Assembly: GCA_035518635.1 (NCBI GenBank)
Contig: DATIXI010000041.1
Coordinates: forward strand, 28,293 to 92,292
Direction: 5' to 3'
DNA from: AC-32 sp035518635
Lineage (GTDB): Bacteria > Actinomycetota > Thermoleophilia > Gaiellales > Gaiellaceae
DNA: 64,000 nucleotides
Below, one piece after another: positions 7,950 through 16,057 of this stretch. Positions within the stretch are counted from its first letter, which is position 1. Each line of letters begins with the position of its first letter. A program made the translations under genes and the position numbers. The notes beneath the pieces were generated by a model. That model worked only from the letters and a program-made list of their open reading frames with translations. It made no database searches and was not told the origin of the DNA.

Positions 7950-9076
7950 CCCGAGTAGACCCGGTGTGCAGTGTTCGGCTGTGCGTCACTGCCGCAGTGG
8001 TAGTAGGTCGGGTACGCCGAGCCGTGGTGCCAGTGCGAGATCACGTAGGACGAGAACCCGCTCTGCGCGCGAGCAGAGAATCCGAACGCACTGAACGCTC
8101 CGCTGAACCACGTGGCGTTGGACGAAACCCGCTGGAAGTCGCTGTTGGGCAGATAGCCCTGTGTGTACGGGCTGGTCGAGCAGTGGTTGTCCAGGTCGTG
8201 AACGTTGTCACCAAGGGCCATGCCCGTGTTCCAGGACGACGCCTTCACGATGTAGTAGTTGCTCCCGCCGCAGCCTGCCGGAATCCAGGAGCGGTAGAAC
8301 TTCTGATAGTGGAAGTTCGAGCGGAGCTTGTAGCCCCACTGCGCGCCCTCGTTCCACTGAACGTAGGCTGACTGATCGTTGCCGACGTGGGCCGTTCCGC
8401 TGACGCTCCACCCACTGCCGACACCGCCGACGCCAACCTCAACGTCGCTGTCAGCGCTCTGCCCATAGCGGAACCAGGCGGTCTGATTGTCTCCCGTATG
8501 AAGCTCTCCGATAGTCGTGTTGGTGTTGCCCTCGTCGCTGAGTTGGTCGTAGGGCCGACAGCCGGGGACAGCGGCGGCGAAGCTCTTGACGCCGCTGAGG
8601 CTGACGGGCCTCACGAAGGCCGACTTCGCGACAACGTTCGAGTCGCTCACCGATCCCTGCCACCGCCCACCGACCAGGTGCCGCGAGATCGACTGGTAGA
8701 GCGAGTTGCCTTTGCCTACTGCGGACAGGTCGATGTTGAGCCAGCCGCCGTTGCTAGCGGCAGCGCTGATCGCCGCCGCGATGGCACTGCCGGACGGATC
8801 AGCCGTGAGCGTGAAGTTACCCGCCGCGTCAACCGAGGCCGTGGCGAGCACGGTGTCCGGCTGAGCCGAGCCGCCCACCTTCAAGCCCGTTGCCGGAACC
8901 GAGGCGCTGATGGTGCCACCTGCCACACTCGGGAACGTGCCCTGTGCGAGCACCGTCGGCCCTCCTGCCGGTGCAGCGATAATTCCATCTCCCGTTCCTT
9001 GAGCTGCCCCAAGCGCCCGCGGCGTAAGTGCGAGAGCGAAGCAGGCCAGGGCGGCTGCAAGCATTCGACTACGCAT
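7943..9076 (-). CDS. Secreted protein, unknown
   Basis: 377 aa. The start is ATG 9076, preceded by a GGAGAGAGG ribosome-binding site; an in-frame start 27 nt upstream lacks one. Signal peptide about 1-25 (RSRMLAAALACFALALTPRALG). The N-terminal half is Ala/Gly/Ser-rich with a repeat-like carboxypeptidase-regulatory flavour (ASVDAAGNFTLTADPSG). The C-terminal half is rich in Trp, Tyr, Ser, Asn and His, with several Cys (VPGCRPYDQ, PAGCGGSNYY, NHCSTSP, YYHCGS) typical of disulfide-stabilised extracellular proteins. Upstream, 9077-9366 holds no convincing gene, only a small ACGGCTC/GAGCCGT hairpin at 9249-9264. Function unknown. Confidence 0.75.
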   Translation of the reverse strand: MRSRMLAAALACFALALTPRALGAAQGTGDGIIAAPAGGPTVLAQGTFPSVAGGTISASVPATGLKVGGSAQPDTVLATASVDAAGNFTLTADPSGSAIAAAISAAASNGGWLNIDLSAVGKGNSLYQSISRHLVGGRWQGSVSDSNVVAKSAFVRPVSLSGVKSFAAAVPGCRPYDQLSDEGNTNTTIGELHTGDNQTAWFRYGQSADSDVEVGVGGVGSGWSVSGTAHVGNDQSAYVQWNEGAQWGYKLRSNFHYQKFYRSWIPAGCGGSNYYIVKASSWNTGMALGDNVHDLDNHCSTSPYTQGYLPNSDFQRVSSNATWFSGAFSAFGFSARAQSGFSSYVISHWHHGSAYPTYYHCGSDAQPNTAHRVYSGW

Positions 9077-9366
9077 TCCTCTCTCCTTGTCGAAAACGGT
9101 CAACGGCTTGCCGCAGAGGTTGAGTTGCTAGCTCCCTCCTTGAGCGGCGACGCCGACCGCCTTCGAACGGCGCGTCCCACGTGGGTCCTCCTCCCTTCGC
9201 GACCGGATCGCACCGCCTCTGCCTTGCCTGTTCGAGAGAATTGACGTTACGGCTCTTGAGCCGTTTCTGCTAGTGGCTCTTTCGGTCATGGCACTCTCGG
9301 ACAGACGCTCACACGAGCGGCAATCGAGACTGCCCAGGAGCCTCATTCGGTCCGCGCAAGCACCGA

Positions 9367-9579
9367 GGCAGAGTCCTCAACCTCGCCTCGCGCCTCTGCG
9401 ACGCGGCGCCGCCGGGCCAGATCATCGTCAGCCAGTGGGTCCTGGCAGAGGTCGAGGAGGTCGTCGAGGCCAAATCGCTCGGCCGCCTCGAGCTGAAGGG
9501 CTTCGGCAAGCGGGTCGAGGCGTTCGCCGTCAGCGCGGCGTCGCCCGCGCGCCGCCCAGGTTCACCTGTCTGGCGCTAG
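9367..9579 (+). pseudogene. 3' remnant of a class III adenylate/guanylate cyclase domain gene
   Basis: Reading GGC at 9367 to TAG at 9579 gives 70 codons that match the end of class III cyclase catalytic domains: GRVLNLASRLCDAAPPGQI, then VSQWVLAEVEEVVE and LGRLELKGFGKRVEAF. Upstream of 9367 the match stops abruptly and no start or catalytic Asp region is present. The stop overlaps the convergent cupin gene by 4 nt. It looks like a truncated gene end left at a rearrangement boundary. Confidence 0.7.
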
Positions 9580-9977
9580 TCAGACCACCAGTCGCGCTGG
9601 CCATCGACGTCTTCGCGCGGTGCCTCGCCGAGATTGGGCGCGCCGATCACGAGGATCTCGAGGCCCTCCGGCCCGGCCTCGTAGCCTCGCCATGTAGCTG
9701 GCGGGACGCGCACCGCGTCCCATTCCTTGAGCTCGACGATCTGGTCATCGACCTTCATCCGCCCGCTCCCGCACAGGACCACGTACACCTCCTCCTGCCT
9801 CTTGTGCGTGTGGCCGTACGGAAAGCGATGGCCGGGCGGGACACGCTGGTAGCTCAGGCCGGATTCCTCGAGTTCGAGCGCCTTGGTCGCCGAGCGGAAC
9901 TCCAGGTCCGGCGCGCCGTCGAACCTGGAGCCGAGATCCTCCAGGTCCTCCTTGAGGTTCCTGAGCGTGAACGGCAC
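9576..9977 (-). CDS. Cupin-domain protein
   Basis: 133 aa. It carries the two cupin motifs: PPGHRFPYGHTHKRQEEVYV (metal-binding G-X5-HxH-X3-4-E pattern) and AVRVPPATWRGYEAGPEG. Small single-domain cupins of this type are metal-binding enzymes or sugar/phenol-modifying proteins; the substrate cannot be read from sequence. The GTG start lies 6 nt after a TAGGAT box, suggesting a leaderless message. It ends tail-to-tail with the cyclase remnant. Confidence 0.82.
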   Translation of the reverse strand: MPFTLRNLKEDLEDLGSRFDGAPDLEFRSATKALELEESGLSYQRVPPGHRFPYGHTHKRQEEVYVVLCGSGRMKVDDQIVELKEWDAVRVPPATWRGYEAGPEGLEILVIGAPNLGEAPREDVDGQRDWWSD

Positions 9978-9983
9978 CGCGCA

Positions 9984-9989
9984 ATCCTA
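9984..9989 (-). promoter_or_regulatory. -10 box (TAGGAT) of cupin gene
   Basis: TAGGAT on the minus strand, 6 nt upstream of the GTG at 9977. No Shine-Dalgarno is present, which supports this start and a leaderless mRNA. No clear -35 is seen. Confidence 0.45.
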
Positions 9990-10120
9990 GTGTGGTCTTG
10001 ACCGCGGCCCATGCAGCTCCCAGTGTCGCGGCAGCGAGAATACCTCGCCCGTACCGAGCAGGGCATCGAGAACGGGTCGGTCTCGTCGACCCGACCAGCT
10101 ACAGCGGCGCCTAGGCCGGC

Positions 10121-11047
10121 TCAGACGTCCGCGTAGGGCTCGACGCTCATGTACTTGAAGCCCGAGTCGACGGCCAGGGTCACGACCATCGCCTGAGGAC
10201 CGAGGCGCTCGGCCAGGCGGTGCGCGCCGACGACGTTCGCCCCTGTCGAGATCCCCGCGAAGATGCCGTCCTCTCGCGCGAGCCGGGCGGTCATCGCGAT
10301 CGCCTCCTCGTCGCCGATCGCCTCGAGGTGGTCGACCTTCTCCGGGTGCCAGTGCGGCATCCGCAAACCCGTCCAGCCCTGGATCAGGAACGACCCGCGC
10401 TCGCCGCCGCCGATCGCGGGCGACCCGGCCGGCTCGTGCGCCTGGATGAACACGCCGTGCGGCTTCAGCGCGTCCGAGACGCCCATCAGCGAGCTCGCCG
10501 TCCCGAGCCCGTGGCAGAACCCGGTCACCCGCCCCTCGCTCTGCTCCCAGATCTCGCGGCCGAGCCGGTCGCGGTGGTCGGGGATGATGTACGGGTTGTT
10601 GAACTGGTCGGTCGCGTAGTGGCCGGGCAGCGCGGCGAGCTCGGCCGCGCGGGCGACCATGTTCTCGATGTCCTGCGCGGTCACGTTCGGGCGGCCGGCG
10701 ACCGACTTCACGACGTCGAGCTCGGCCCCGAGGGCCCGCATCAGCTGGAACCGCTCCTCCGTGAAGCAGTCGGCGATCACGATCAGCGCGCGGTAGCCCT
10801 TCGCGCCGCAGACGAGCGCCAGGGCCGGGCCCGTGCTCCCTCCGGTGTACTCGACGACCGTGTCTCCGGGCGAGATCAGGCCGTCCCGCTCGGCACCCTC
10901 GATCATCGCCTGCGCCATCCGGTCCTTCAGCGAGCCGGTCGGGTTCGTGTACTCGAGCTTGAGCCAGAGCTCCGCGCCGTTCTCGGGCGCGCAGTGCCGC
11001 ACGCGCACGAGCGCCGTGTTCCCGATCGCCTCGAGGATCGACTCCAC
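10121..11047 (-). CDS. Cysteine-synthase-family PLP enzyme (fold type II)
   Basis: 308 aa, full length for CysK/CysM-type enzymes. The PLP lysine is Lys41 in NPTGSLKDRMA. The phosphate-binding and substrate loop reads TGGSTG at 68-73 rather than the TSGNTG usual in O-acetylserine sulfhydrylases. GTASSLMGV and ISTGANVVGA complete the fold II pattern. It should catalyse a beta-replacement or beta-elimination on an O-activated serine or a related amino acid; the altered loop leaves the true substrate open. The GTG start has no Shine-Dalgarno but has GATGAT 6 nt upstream. Divergent from the small membrane protein at 11082. Confidence 0.88.
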   Translation of the reverse strand: MESILEAIGNTALVRVRHCAPENGAELWLKLEYTNPTGSLKDRMAQAMIEGAERDGLISPGDTVVEYTGGSTGPALALVCGAKGYRALIVIADCFTEERFQLMRALGAELDVVKSVAGRPNVTAQDIENMVARAAELAALPGHYATDQFNNPYIIPDHRDRLGREIWEQSEGRVTGFCHGLGTASSLMGVSDALKPHGVFIQAHEPAGSPAIGGGERGSFLIQGWTGLRMPHWHPEKVDHLEAIGDEEAIAMTARLAREDGIFAGISTGANVVGAHRLAERLGPQAMVVTLAVDSGFKYMSVEPYADV

Positions 11048-11069
11048 CGGGGGATCATCGCTGACCGGT

Positions 11070-11075
11070 TAGAGT
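11070..11075 (+). promoter_or_regulatory. -10 box (TAGAGT) of gene at 11082
   Basis: TAGAGT lies 6 nt before the GTG at 11082 and there is no ribosome-binding site, so this box probably sets a leaderless start. Confidence 0.45.
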
Positions 11076-11081
11076 GGCGCC

Positions 11082-11363
11082 GTGACCGATCAGGATCCCA
11101 GTAAGGGAAACACCGTCGGGCTGGCACTCGGAGCCGGCGGCGTCCTCGCCCTCGTCGTCGGATGGAGGCGCAACTTCCCCGTTCTGAGCGCGTTCGGAGC
11201 CACCCTGGCGCTCGCAGGCGGAGGCCTCTACGCGCATCGCAAGGTCGCGGAGCGCGACGAGAGGATCGAGGAAGCCCAGAGCCAGATCCGCTCCGAGCTC
11301 GACGAGCTCGACCCGCTTACGCGCGCGCAGGTCCTCGAGGGCCTTGCCCGCTCCGACGCCTAG
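11082..11363 (+). CDS. Small membrane protein, unknown
   Basis: 93 aa. Two hydrophobic stretches (about residues 11-27 and 33-49) are joined by the short charged loop GWRRN. A charged, probably coiled cytoplasmic tail follows (RKVAERDERIEEAQSQIRSEL). No family recognised. The tail suggests a small scaffold or regulator of a membrane complex, but nothing nearby identifies a partner. The start follows from the -10 box 6 nt upstream. Confidence 0.65.
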   Translation: MTDQDPSKGNTVGLALGAGGVLALVVGWRRNFPVLSAFGATLALAGGGLYAHRKVAERDERIEEAQSQIRSELDELDPLTRAQVLEGLARSDA

Positions 11364-11419
11364 CCCGTCAGCATTCGACGCCGACGTGGTCGAACCGCCA
11401 GCCGGCGGGAGCTACCTGC

Positions 11420-12370
11420 TCACCAGTCGGTCGCGGCGTCTTCCCACCACTGCGACCTGACATGCGTGATCACCTGGCGGCCGCTGCCGTCGGGTCGGAC
11501 CCTCTCGAGGCCGTCATCGGTGCTGAACACGATCCACCTGCCGTCCGCAGACCAGCTCGGGGTCATGCCCCAGACCTTCAGGGAGCGAACGTGACTGCCG
11601 TCCGCGTTCATCACCAGGAGCCCACGGCCGTCGCTGAAGACGATGTGCCTGCTGTCGGGCGACCAGCCCGCCTGCCCGGACGAGTAGACCTTGCCGTACG
11701 TGAGCTGCTGCAGGCGGTGATTGGAAGTCGAGAGGCGGAAGATCTGACTCGGAAGCGGGCGATGGGCCGCGGGATCCCGTGTGAAGACGATCCAGCGGCC
11801 GTTCGGCGACCACGCCGGCCCCGAGTCGCTGCTCGGCGTCCAGGTCAGGCGCGTCACAGCGCCTGACCGAGCGTTGGCGAGGTAGAGCTGCTCCGGGACA
11901 CCCTTGCTCGGCGGGGAAGCGGGGTCGGCCGAGAACACGATCGCCCGGCCGTTCGGGGCCCAGTCCAGATCCTGCGCCTCGACATCGGTCGCGAAGAGCT
12001 GGATTCGGTGCAGCCGCGTGAGGGCTCGCTGATGTGTGCCGTCCGCGGCCATCAGCCAGATCTGGGCTGTGACCGGAGGCTTCTGGCGCGGCCGGAAGAA
12101 GGCGATCTCCCTTCGATCGGGTGACCACCTGGGCGAAGACTCGCTCACCTTGTCGTGCGTGAGGATTCCGAGGCCGGAGCCATCGGGCTGGATGAGGGCG
12201 ATCTCGCCGCGGCCGCAATCACCCGGAACCATTTGCCCGCCGGGCGTCGCGAACGGGCAGAGATGGTCGTGCATGAACACGACCGGGTAGCCCCCCGAGA
12301 CATTGCCGCCACCACCAGCGGGAGACGCCAGCACGAGCAAGACGAACAGAACCAGAGGCAACCTCTTCAT
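11420..12370 (-). CDS. Exported TolB-like beta-propeller protein
   Basis: 316 aa. The start ATG 12370 follows a GAGAGGTG ribosome-binding site; an in-frame GTG 9 nt upstream overlaps that site. Signal peptide 1-22. Multiple PD40/TolB blades are visible by the WSPDGR-type signature: SSPRWSPDRREIAFF, DLDWAPNGRAIVFS, GPAWSPNGRWIVFT, QAGWSPDSRHIVFS and PSWSADGRWIVFS. This is a WD40-like propeller likely to bind protein or peptide outside the membrane. No Tol-Pal genes are nearby. Separate from the tandem family at 3.8-7.3 kb. Confidence 0.86.
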   Translation of the reverse strand: MKRLPLVLFVLLVLASPAGGGGNVSGGYPVVFMHDHLCPFATPGGQMVPGDCGRGEIALIQPDGSGLGILTHDKVSESSPRWSPDRREIAFFRPRQKPPVTAQIWLMAADGTHQRALTRLHRIQLFATDVEAQDLDWAPNGRAIVFSADPASPPSKGVPEQLYLANARSGAVTRLTWTPSSDSGPAWSPNGRWIVFTRDPAAHRPLPSQIFRLSTSNHRLQQLTYGKVYSSGQAGWSPDSRHIVFSDGRGLLVMNADGSHVRSLKVWGMTPSWSADGRWIVFSTDDGLERVRPDGSGRQVITHVRSQWWEDAATDW

Positions 12371-12480
12371 CGGCCACACCTCTCGTGGGTCTCAGCATCC
12401 AGCAGACGTCGCTCGCCGGCATCGGGATCTCCACCGATCGCCGCTCGGCAAAACACGTAGCCGAGAGGGATCCGCGCCGG

Positions 12481-12834
12481 CTAGGAGGCCGCGTACTTCT
12501 CGCTGCCCACGATGTGCAGGGAGACGTAGGGCTCGTCGCCGACGACCCAGCTGTCGTGGCCGGGCGGGATGTAGAAGAAGTCACCCGCCTTCATCACGAA
12601 CTCGCGTCCGTCCTCCATCGCGGCGACGGCGCTTCCGCTGAGGACGAGGCCGACGTGCTCGACCTGGCAGGACGACTCGCCGGTTTGCGCGCCGACGTGC
12701 TCCGACCACTTCCAGCCCGGCTCGTAGGTCGCGCGCCCGAGCGTCGCCGGGCCGACTTCGTACACCTCGAAGCGCCCCTTCTCGAACGTCCGCGTCTCGG
12801 TCGGCTCGTCGAAGTTGATCAGCTCGAGATCCAT
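12481..12834 (-). CDS. Cupin-domain protein
   Basis: 117 aa from ATG 12834. Cupin motif 1 appears as PGWKWSEHVGAQTGESSCQVEHVG and motif 2 as AGDFFYIPPGHDSWVVGDEP. The usual HxH of motif 1 is weak (a single His in SEHV, another in VEHV), so metal binding is uncertain. A longer in-frame reading to 12996 was rejected because TAGGCT lies 7 nt before ATG 12834. Divergent from the DUF4386-like gene. Confidence 0.8.
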   Translation of the reverse strand: MDLELINFDEPTETRTFEKGRFEVYEVGPATLGRATYEPGWKWSEHVGAQTGESSCQVEHVGLVLSGSAVAAMEDGREFVMKAGDFFYIPPGHDSWVVGDEPYVSLHIVGSEKYAAS

Positions 12835-12841
12835 GGAGGAA

Positions 12842-12847
12842 AGCCTA
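12842..12847 (-). promoter_or_regulatory. -10 box (TAGGCT) of cupin gene
   Basis: TAGGCT on the minus strand, exactly 7 nt upstream of ATG 12834, with no Shine-Dalgarno between. The same hexamer and spacing precede the genes at 3132 and 47244. Confidence 0.5.
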
Positions 12848-12916
12848 CGCGCGCCGTCGCCGTCCTCGTCGTCCGTAATCATCCCGGCGCGTGGCGTCCC
12901 CCACTGTGGCCCGCAA

Positions 12917-13612
12917 TTGAGCATCGACCACGTCGCCGGAGTCCTGCTGGTCGGCCTCCCGATCGCGTTCAACGTCTTCTTCTTCCTGCTCGGCATGCGC
13001 TTCGACTACCCGTCCGTGCTCCGCAGCCCGGTCGGCACGATCCTCAGCCGCTTCCACGCGGGAGGAGCGCAGCTCAGGCTGCTCTGGTACGGGTTCATGC
13101 TCACCGCGGTGCTGCTCGCGCCGGTCGTCGTCCTGCTCGGCCAGGTGCTCGCGCGCGACGGCCTCCGGGTCGTCCCGGTGATGACGACCGTCGGCGTGCT
13201 GGCCGCGACCGTCCAGTTCCTCGGGCTCGCGCGCTGGCCGTTCCTCGTCCCTTCGCTCGCGCGGACCTACGAGAGCCCGAGCTCGAGCCAGGGCACGCGC
13301 GAGGCGGTCGCGGTCACATTCGGCGCCCTTCACCGCTACCTCGGCGTGGCCGTCGGCGAGTGCCTCGGCTACCTGTTCACGGGCGCGTGGACCGTGCTCG
13401 TCGGAGTGGCCATGCTGCAGTCGAGCACGTTCGACGCCTGGCTCGCGCTGCCAGGGATCGTGATCGGGTCGTTCCTGATCCTCGGTTCTCTCGAGTTCGT
13501 CGGGCCGTTCGAGGAGGAAGGCTGGAAGCTCGCCGGCTCGGTGGTGCCGATCGCCTACACCGCCTGGTCGGTGTGGCTGATCGCCACAGGCGTCGTCCTC
13601 CTCATCGACTGA
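12917..13612 (+). CDS. Integral membrane protein, DUF4386-like
   Basis: About 231 aa with six or so hydrophobic segments (VAGVLLVGLPIAFNVFFFLLG, TAVLLAPVVVLLGQVLA, VLAATVQFLGLARWPFLV and so on). The pattern RxxGxxL..FxxxGxxLRLLWYGF and LARWPFLVPSLA recalls DUF4386 proteins of unknown role. The start is uncertain: TTG 12917 fits the membrane topology, whereas upstream in-frame starts would overlap the divergent cupin gene. The C-terminus overlaps the convergent methyltransferase gene by 11 nt. Confidence 0.65.
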   Translation: MSIDHVAGVLLVGLPIAFNVFFFLLGMRFDYPSVLRSPVGTILSRFHAGGAQLRLLWYGFMLTAVLLAPVVVLLGQVLARDGLRVVPVMTTVGVLAATVQFLGLARWPFLVPSLARTYESPSSSQGTREAVAVTFGALHRYLGVAVGECLGYLFTGAWTVLVGVAMLQSSTFDAWLALPGIVIGSFLILGSLEFVGPFEEEGWKLAGSVVPIAYTAWSVWLIATGVVLLID

Positions 13613-14348
13613 GCGGCGAGGATTCGCCATCGCCGTGCCAGCGAAGCACGCCGATTCCACCCCAGGTATCGCCGAGTCGGTTGTCACCCGGGTCGACGAA
13701 TTCGAACGATTCGAAGCGGTCTCGCACCTCGAGCCAGAACGTGCTCACGCCCCAGCTCTGCTGGGGCAGGGTGTCGTGGAACGCGACGAGCCCGCCCGGC
13801 TTGACGAACGGCGCGAAGGTCTCGAAATCGGCCTTGACACCTTCGTAGCTGTGATCGCCGTCGATGAATAGGAAATCGAGTTGCCTTCCGTCCAAGACGG
13901 AAATCAGCGCTTCGACCGCCGTGGGCGCATGTGAATCGTCTCGAATGAAGGCGAGCTTCTGCGCCTCGCCGCCGTAGCCGCGAAGAAGGGGAAGAACCTC
14001 GTCGGCGCTTCCGCCTCCACCCGCAAACTCGCCGGGCAGATCCATGCTCACGACGGTTGCGTCGGGCGCGGCGAGGCGACACCACAGCCAGAACGTTCCC
14101 CCGTGAGCTGTGCCGATCTCTGCGACCGTCGACAACTCCTCCGAGCGCAGAAGCTGGATCAGCGGGACGAGCTCGGTCGGCTTTTGCAGGGCGTTCCGTC
14201 GAACGCAGCCGCGGGCGAGCTGAATGTCGGGCAACGGAGTCCGGCGAAACCCGAGCAATGCGTATGCGCGGAGCACGTTGCGCGATTTCCGGTACTCGAC
14301 TCGACACCATCTGGCAGCTCTGCGCGGGGATTTCAGCCAGGTTCGCAT
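13602..14348 (-). CDS. Class I SAM-dependent methyltransferase (CmcI-like)
   Basis: 248 aa. The SAM-binding motif I is VAEIGTAHGGTFWLW; the acidic loop is VVSMDLPGEFAGGG. A LDFLFIDGDHSYEGVKADFE motif is the hallmark of the Methyltransf_24/CmcI group (cephalosporin hydroxylase-type and sugar O-methyltransferases). PFVKPGGLVAFHDT follows. Substrate unknown. Basic residues crowd the N-terminus (RTWLKSPRRAARWCRVEYRK). ATG 14348 is taken as start, giving the usual family length. Confidence 0.85.
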   Translation of the reverse strand: MRTWLKSPRRAARWCRVEYRKSRNVLRAYALLGFRRTPLPDIQLARGCVRRNALQKPTELVPLIQLLRSEELSTVAEIGTAHGGTFWLWCRLAAPDATVVSMDLPGEFAGGGGSADEVLPLLRGYGGEAQKLAFIRDDSHAPTAVEALISVLDGRQLDFLFIDGDHSYEGVKADFETFAPFVKPGGLVAFHDTLPQQSWGVSTFWLEVRDRFESFEFVDPGDNRLGDTWGGIGVLRWHGDGESSPLSR

Positions 14349-14371
14349 CTCGTCGGCGTCGAGGCCCTGGC

Positions 14372-15061
14372 CTAGTACTCGTCGCGGCGGCGGACCCACG
14401 ACTGGCCGCGATCGCCTTCGTTGCGACCCTTCGGAACCAGGTCGAGGTAGTTGTAGGCGGTGTTCAGCAGGTCGATTCCGCGTGCGTACGACGAGTACGT
14501 GTGGAACACCTCCCCGTCCTCGTCTTGGAAGAAGACGCTCATGCCCTCGCGATCCTGGATCCCGGGGCTCAGGCTCCCGTAGTTGTAGACGGGGCTCGAC
14601 CGATCGTCCGGCGTGAACGAGACGCCGTAGTCGAAGTTGAAGTCGCTCCCGGCCGAGGAGACCCATTCGAAGCTCCAGCCCATCCGCTCCCGATAGGCGA
14701 GGAGCTTCTCGAGGGGCGCGCGCGAGATCGCCACGAAGCTGACGTCTCGCGCGTTCAGATGGATCACGTTCGGGTTGAAGCTGTCCGCCCAGAACGAGCA
14801 GCTCTTGCAACCGGCATCGTCGTCCGGTCCGAACATGAAGTGGTAGACGACGAGCTGGCTTCGGCCCAGGAAGAGGTCGGCGAGCGTCACCTCGCCGTCC
14901 TCCCCGTCGAAGACGTACTCGTTCTCGACCCGCTCCCACGGCAGCTCGCGCCGTTGCCGACCCAGCTCGTCGCGCACGCGCGTGAACTCTTTCTCCCTGG
15001 CGAGCAACGCCCTGCGCGCCTCGACCCACTCCTCGTGCTCGACGATCCTGTGGCCGCTCAT
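14372..15061 (-). CDS. DUF899 thioredoxin-like protein
   Basis: 229 aa. N-terminal helix HRIVEHEEWVEARRALLAREKEF, then RSQLVVYHFMFGPDDDAGCKSCSFWAD with the CxxC pair of DUF899 proteins, and FVAISRAPLEKLLAYRERMGW. C-terminal SVFFQDEDGEVFHTYSSYARG and LLNTAYNYLDLVPKGRNE are strongly typical. Family members have a thioredoxin fold; the reaction is not established. The ATG overlaps the stop of the upstream RDD gene by 4 nt (ATGA), so the two are co-translated. Confidence 0.9.
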   Translation of the reverse strand: MSGHRIVEHEEWVEARRALLAREKEFTRVRDELGRQRRELPWERVENEYVFDGEDGEVTLADLFLGRSQLVVYHFMFGPDDDAGCKSCSFWADSFNPNVIHLNARDVSFVAISRAPLEKLLAYRERMGWSFEWVSSAGSDFNFDYGVSFTPDDRSSPVYNYGSLSPGIQDREGMSVFFQDEDGEVFHTYSSYARGIDLLNTAYNYLDLVPKGRNEGDRGQSWVRRRDEY

Positions 15062-15987
15062 TGGTCGTGCACGTAGAGGACCTCGGTCCCCGCGAGGTAG
15101 TCGGCGAGGCCGCGGCGCCGCTCCGTGAACAGGACCGGCACGAAGCCGAGGAACGCCGGAATGATCGAGAGCACCAGCCCGAACAGGCGCACGATCGAGC
15201 GGCCCACGGACGGGACGCCGCCGGCCAGGACCCGGACGCGGAGCCGGAGGAGCCGCATCCCCGGTGTCTGGCCCGCGGCACTCCAGCCGAGCACGAAGTA
15301 GACGCCGACGACCAGGAGCCAGCCCACCGAGAGTAGGACGCCGACCAGCCACTGTGGGCGAATCCCGCCGACCAGCGAGCCGATGAGGGCGACGATCCCG
15401 ACCGCGGCCATGTAGAGGAGCGTCGCCAGGATCGTGTCGGTCGCGAGGGCCAGTGCCCTGGTCGCGATCCCCGCGTAGGGGGGCGTCGCCGGGCGCACGC
15501 GGCGGCTGATGAGGTGCTCGGCACGGCCGTCGACCCCCACGGCTGCAGAGCGGAGGCTGCCGACGACCTCCTCGGCGAGCCCCGTGGTCTGCCTGGCGAT
15601 CGCGTCCCGCAGCTCGGGGCTCGAGGCGACGTGCCGGAGCACGTGCTGCGCCTCCTCGCTCTTCAGCACCCGGTCGGTGAGCTCGAGCGTCTGCGGGCTC
15701 GCGAGCGCGTTGGTCAGGAGGCGCTCCAGCTCGCCGCTCGAGGCGAGCTCCTCGACCACACGCTCGAGCACGCGGTGCCGGACGACGGAGCGCGCCAGCT
15801 CCTCGGGCAGCGGCCCGGCGAGCGTCCGGTCGATGACGCGCGCGATCTCGGGAGCGGAGAGGACCTCGTCGACGGCCTCCTCGAGCTGGTCGCGCCAGGC
15901 CCGGGCCGCGGCGCGCGCGGGGAAGAACGCCGCGCGGCCCGCGGCGTCGGCCAGGCTCGACAGGCGCTCGTCTTCTCCCGCTGCCAT
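15058..15987 (-). CDS. RDD-family membrane protein
   Basis: 309 aa. The long N-terminal half is soluble, Glu/Arg-rich and likely coiled (EEVVGSLRSAAVGVDG, LERVVEELASSGELERLL). The C-terminal half is an RDD domain: ATRALALATDTILATLLYMAAVG, then GQTPGMRLLRLRVRVLAGG, with three to four transmembrane segments. RDD proteins are poorly defined; some act as Na+/H+ antiporters or membrane accessory factors. Start ATG 15987 follows GATACT by 6 nt. Divergent from the ABC exporter operon. Confidence 0.83.
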   Translation of the reverse strand: MAAGEDERLSSLADAAGRAAFFPARAAARAWRDQLEEAVDEVLSAPEIARVIDRTLAGPLPEELARSVVRHRVLERVVEELASSGELERLLTNALASPQTLELTDRVLKSEEAQHVLRHVASSPELRDAIARQTTGLAEEVVGSLRSAAVGVDGRAEHLISRRVRPATPPYAGIATRALALATDTILATLLYMAAVGIVALIGSLVGGIRPQWLVGVLLSVGWLLVVGVYFVLGWSAAGQTPGMRLLRLRVRVLAGGVPSVGRSIVRLFGLVLSIIPAFLGFVPVLFTERRRGLADYLAGTEVLYVHDQ

Positions 15988-15993
15988 GACGGA

Positions 15994-15999
15994 AGTATC
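15994..15999 (-). promoter_or_regulatory. -10 box (GATACT) of RDD-DUF899 operon
   Basis: GATACT on the minus strand, 6 nt before ATG 15987, with no ribosome-binding site between them. A GACGAT box 6 nt before ATG 16058 on the other strand may serve the divergent ABC operon. Confidence 0.4.
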
Positions 16000-16057
16000 A
16001 CCCGCCGGGCCCGCGTCGATCGGCACTGCCTCCGGCACCCCGTGCGACGATTCCCGT

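Noticed and set aside
9260..9600. Attachment-site repeat of the tRNA-Asp 3' end
   Set aside because: No copy of the T-arm/acceptor sequence was found near the right edge of the lower-GC block.
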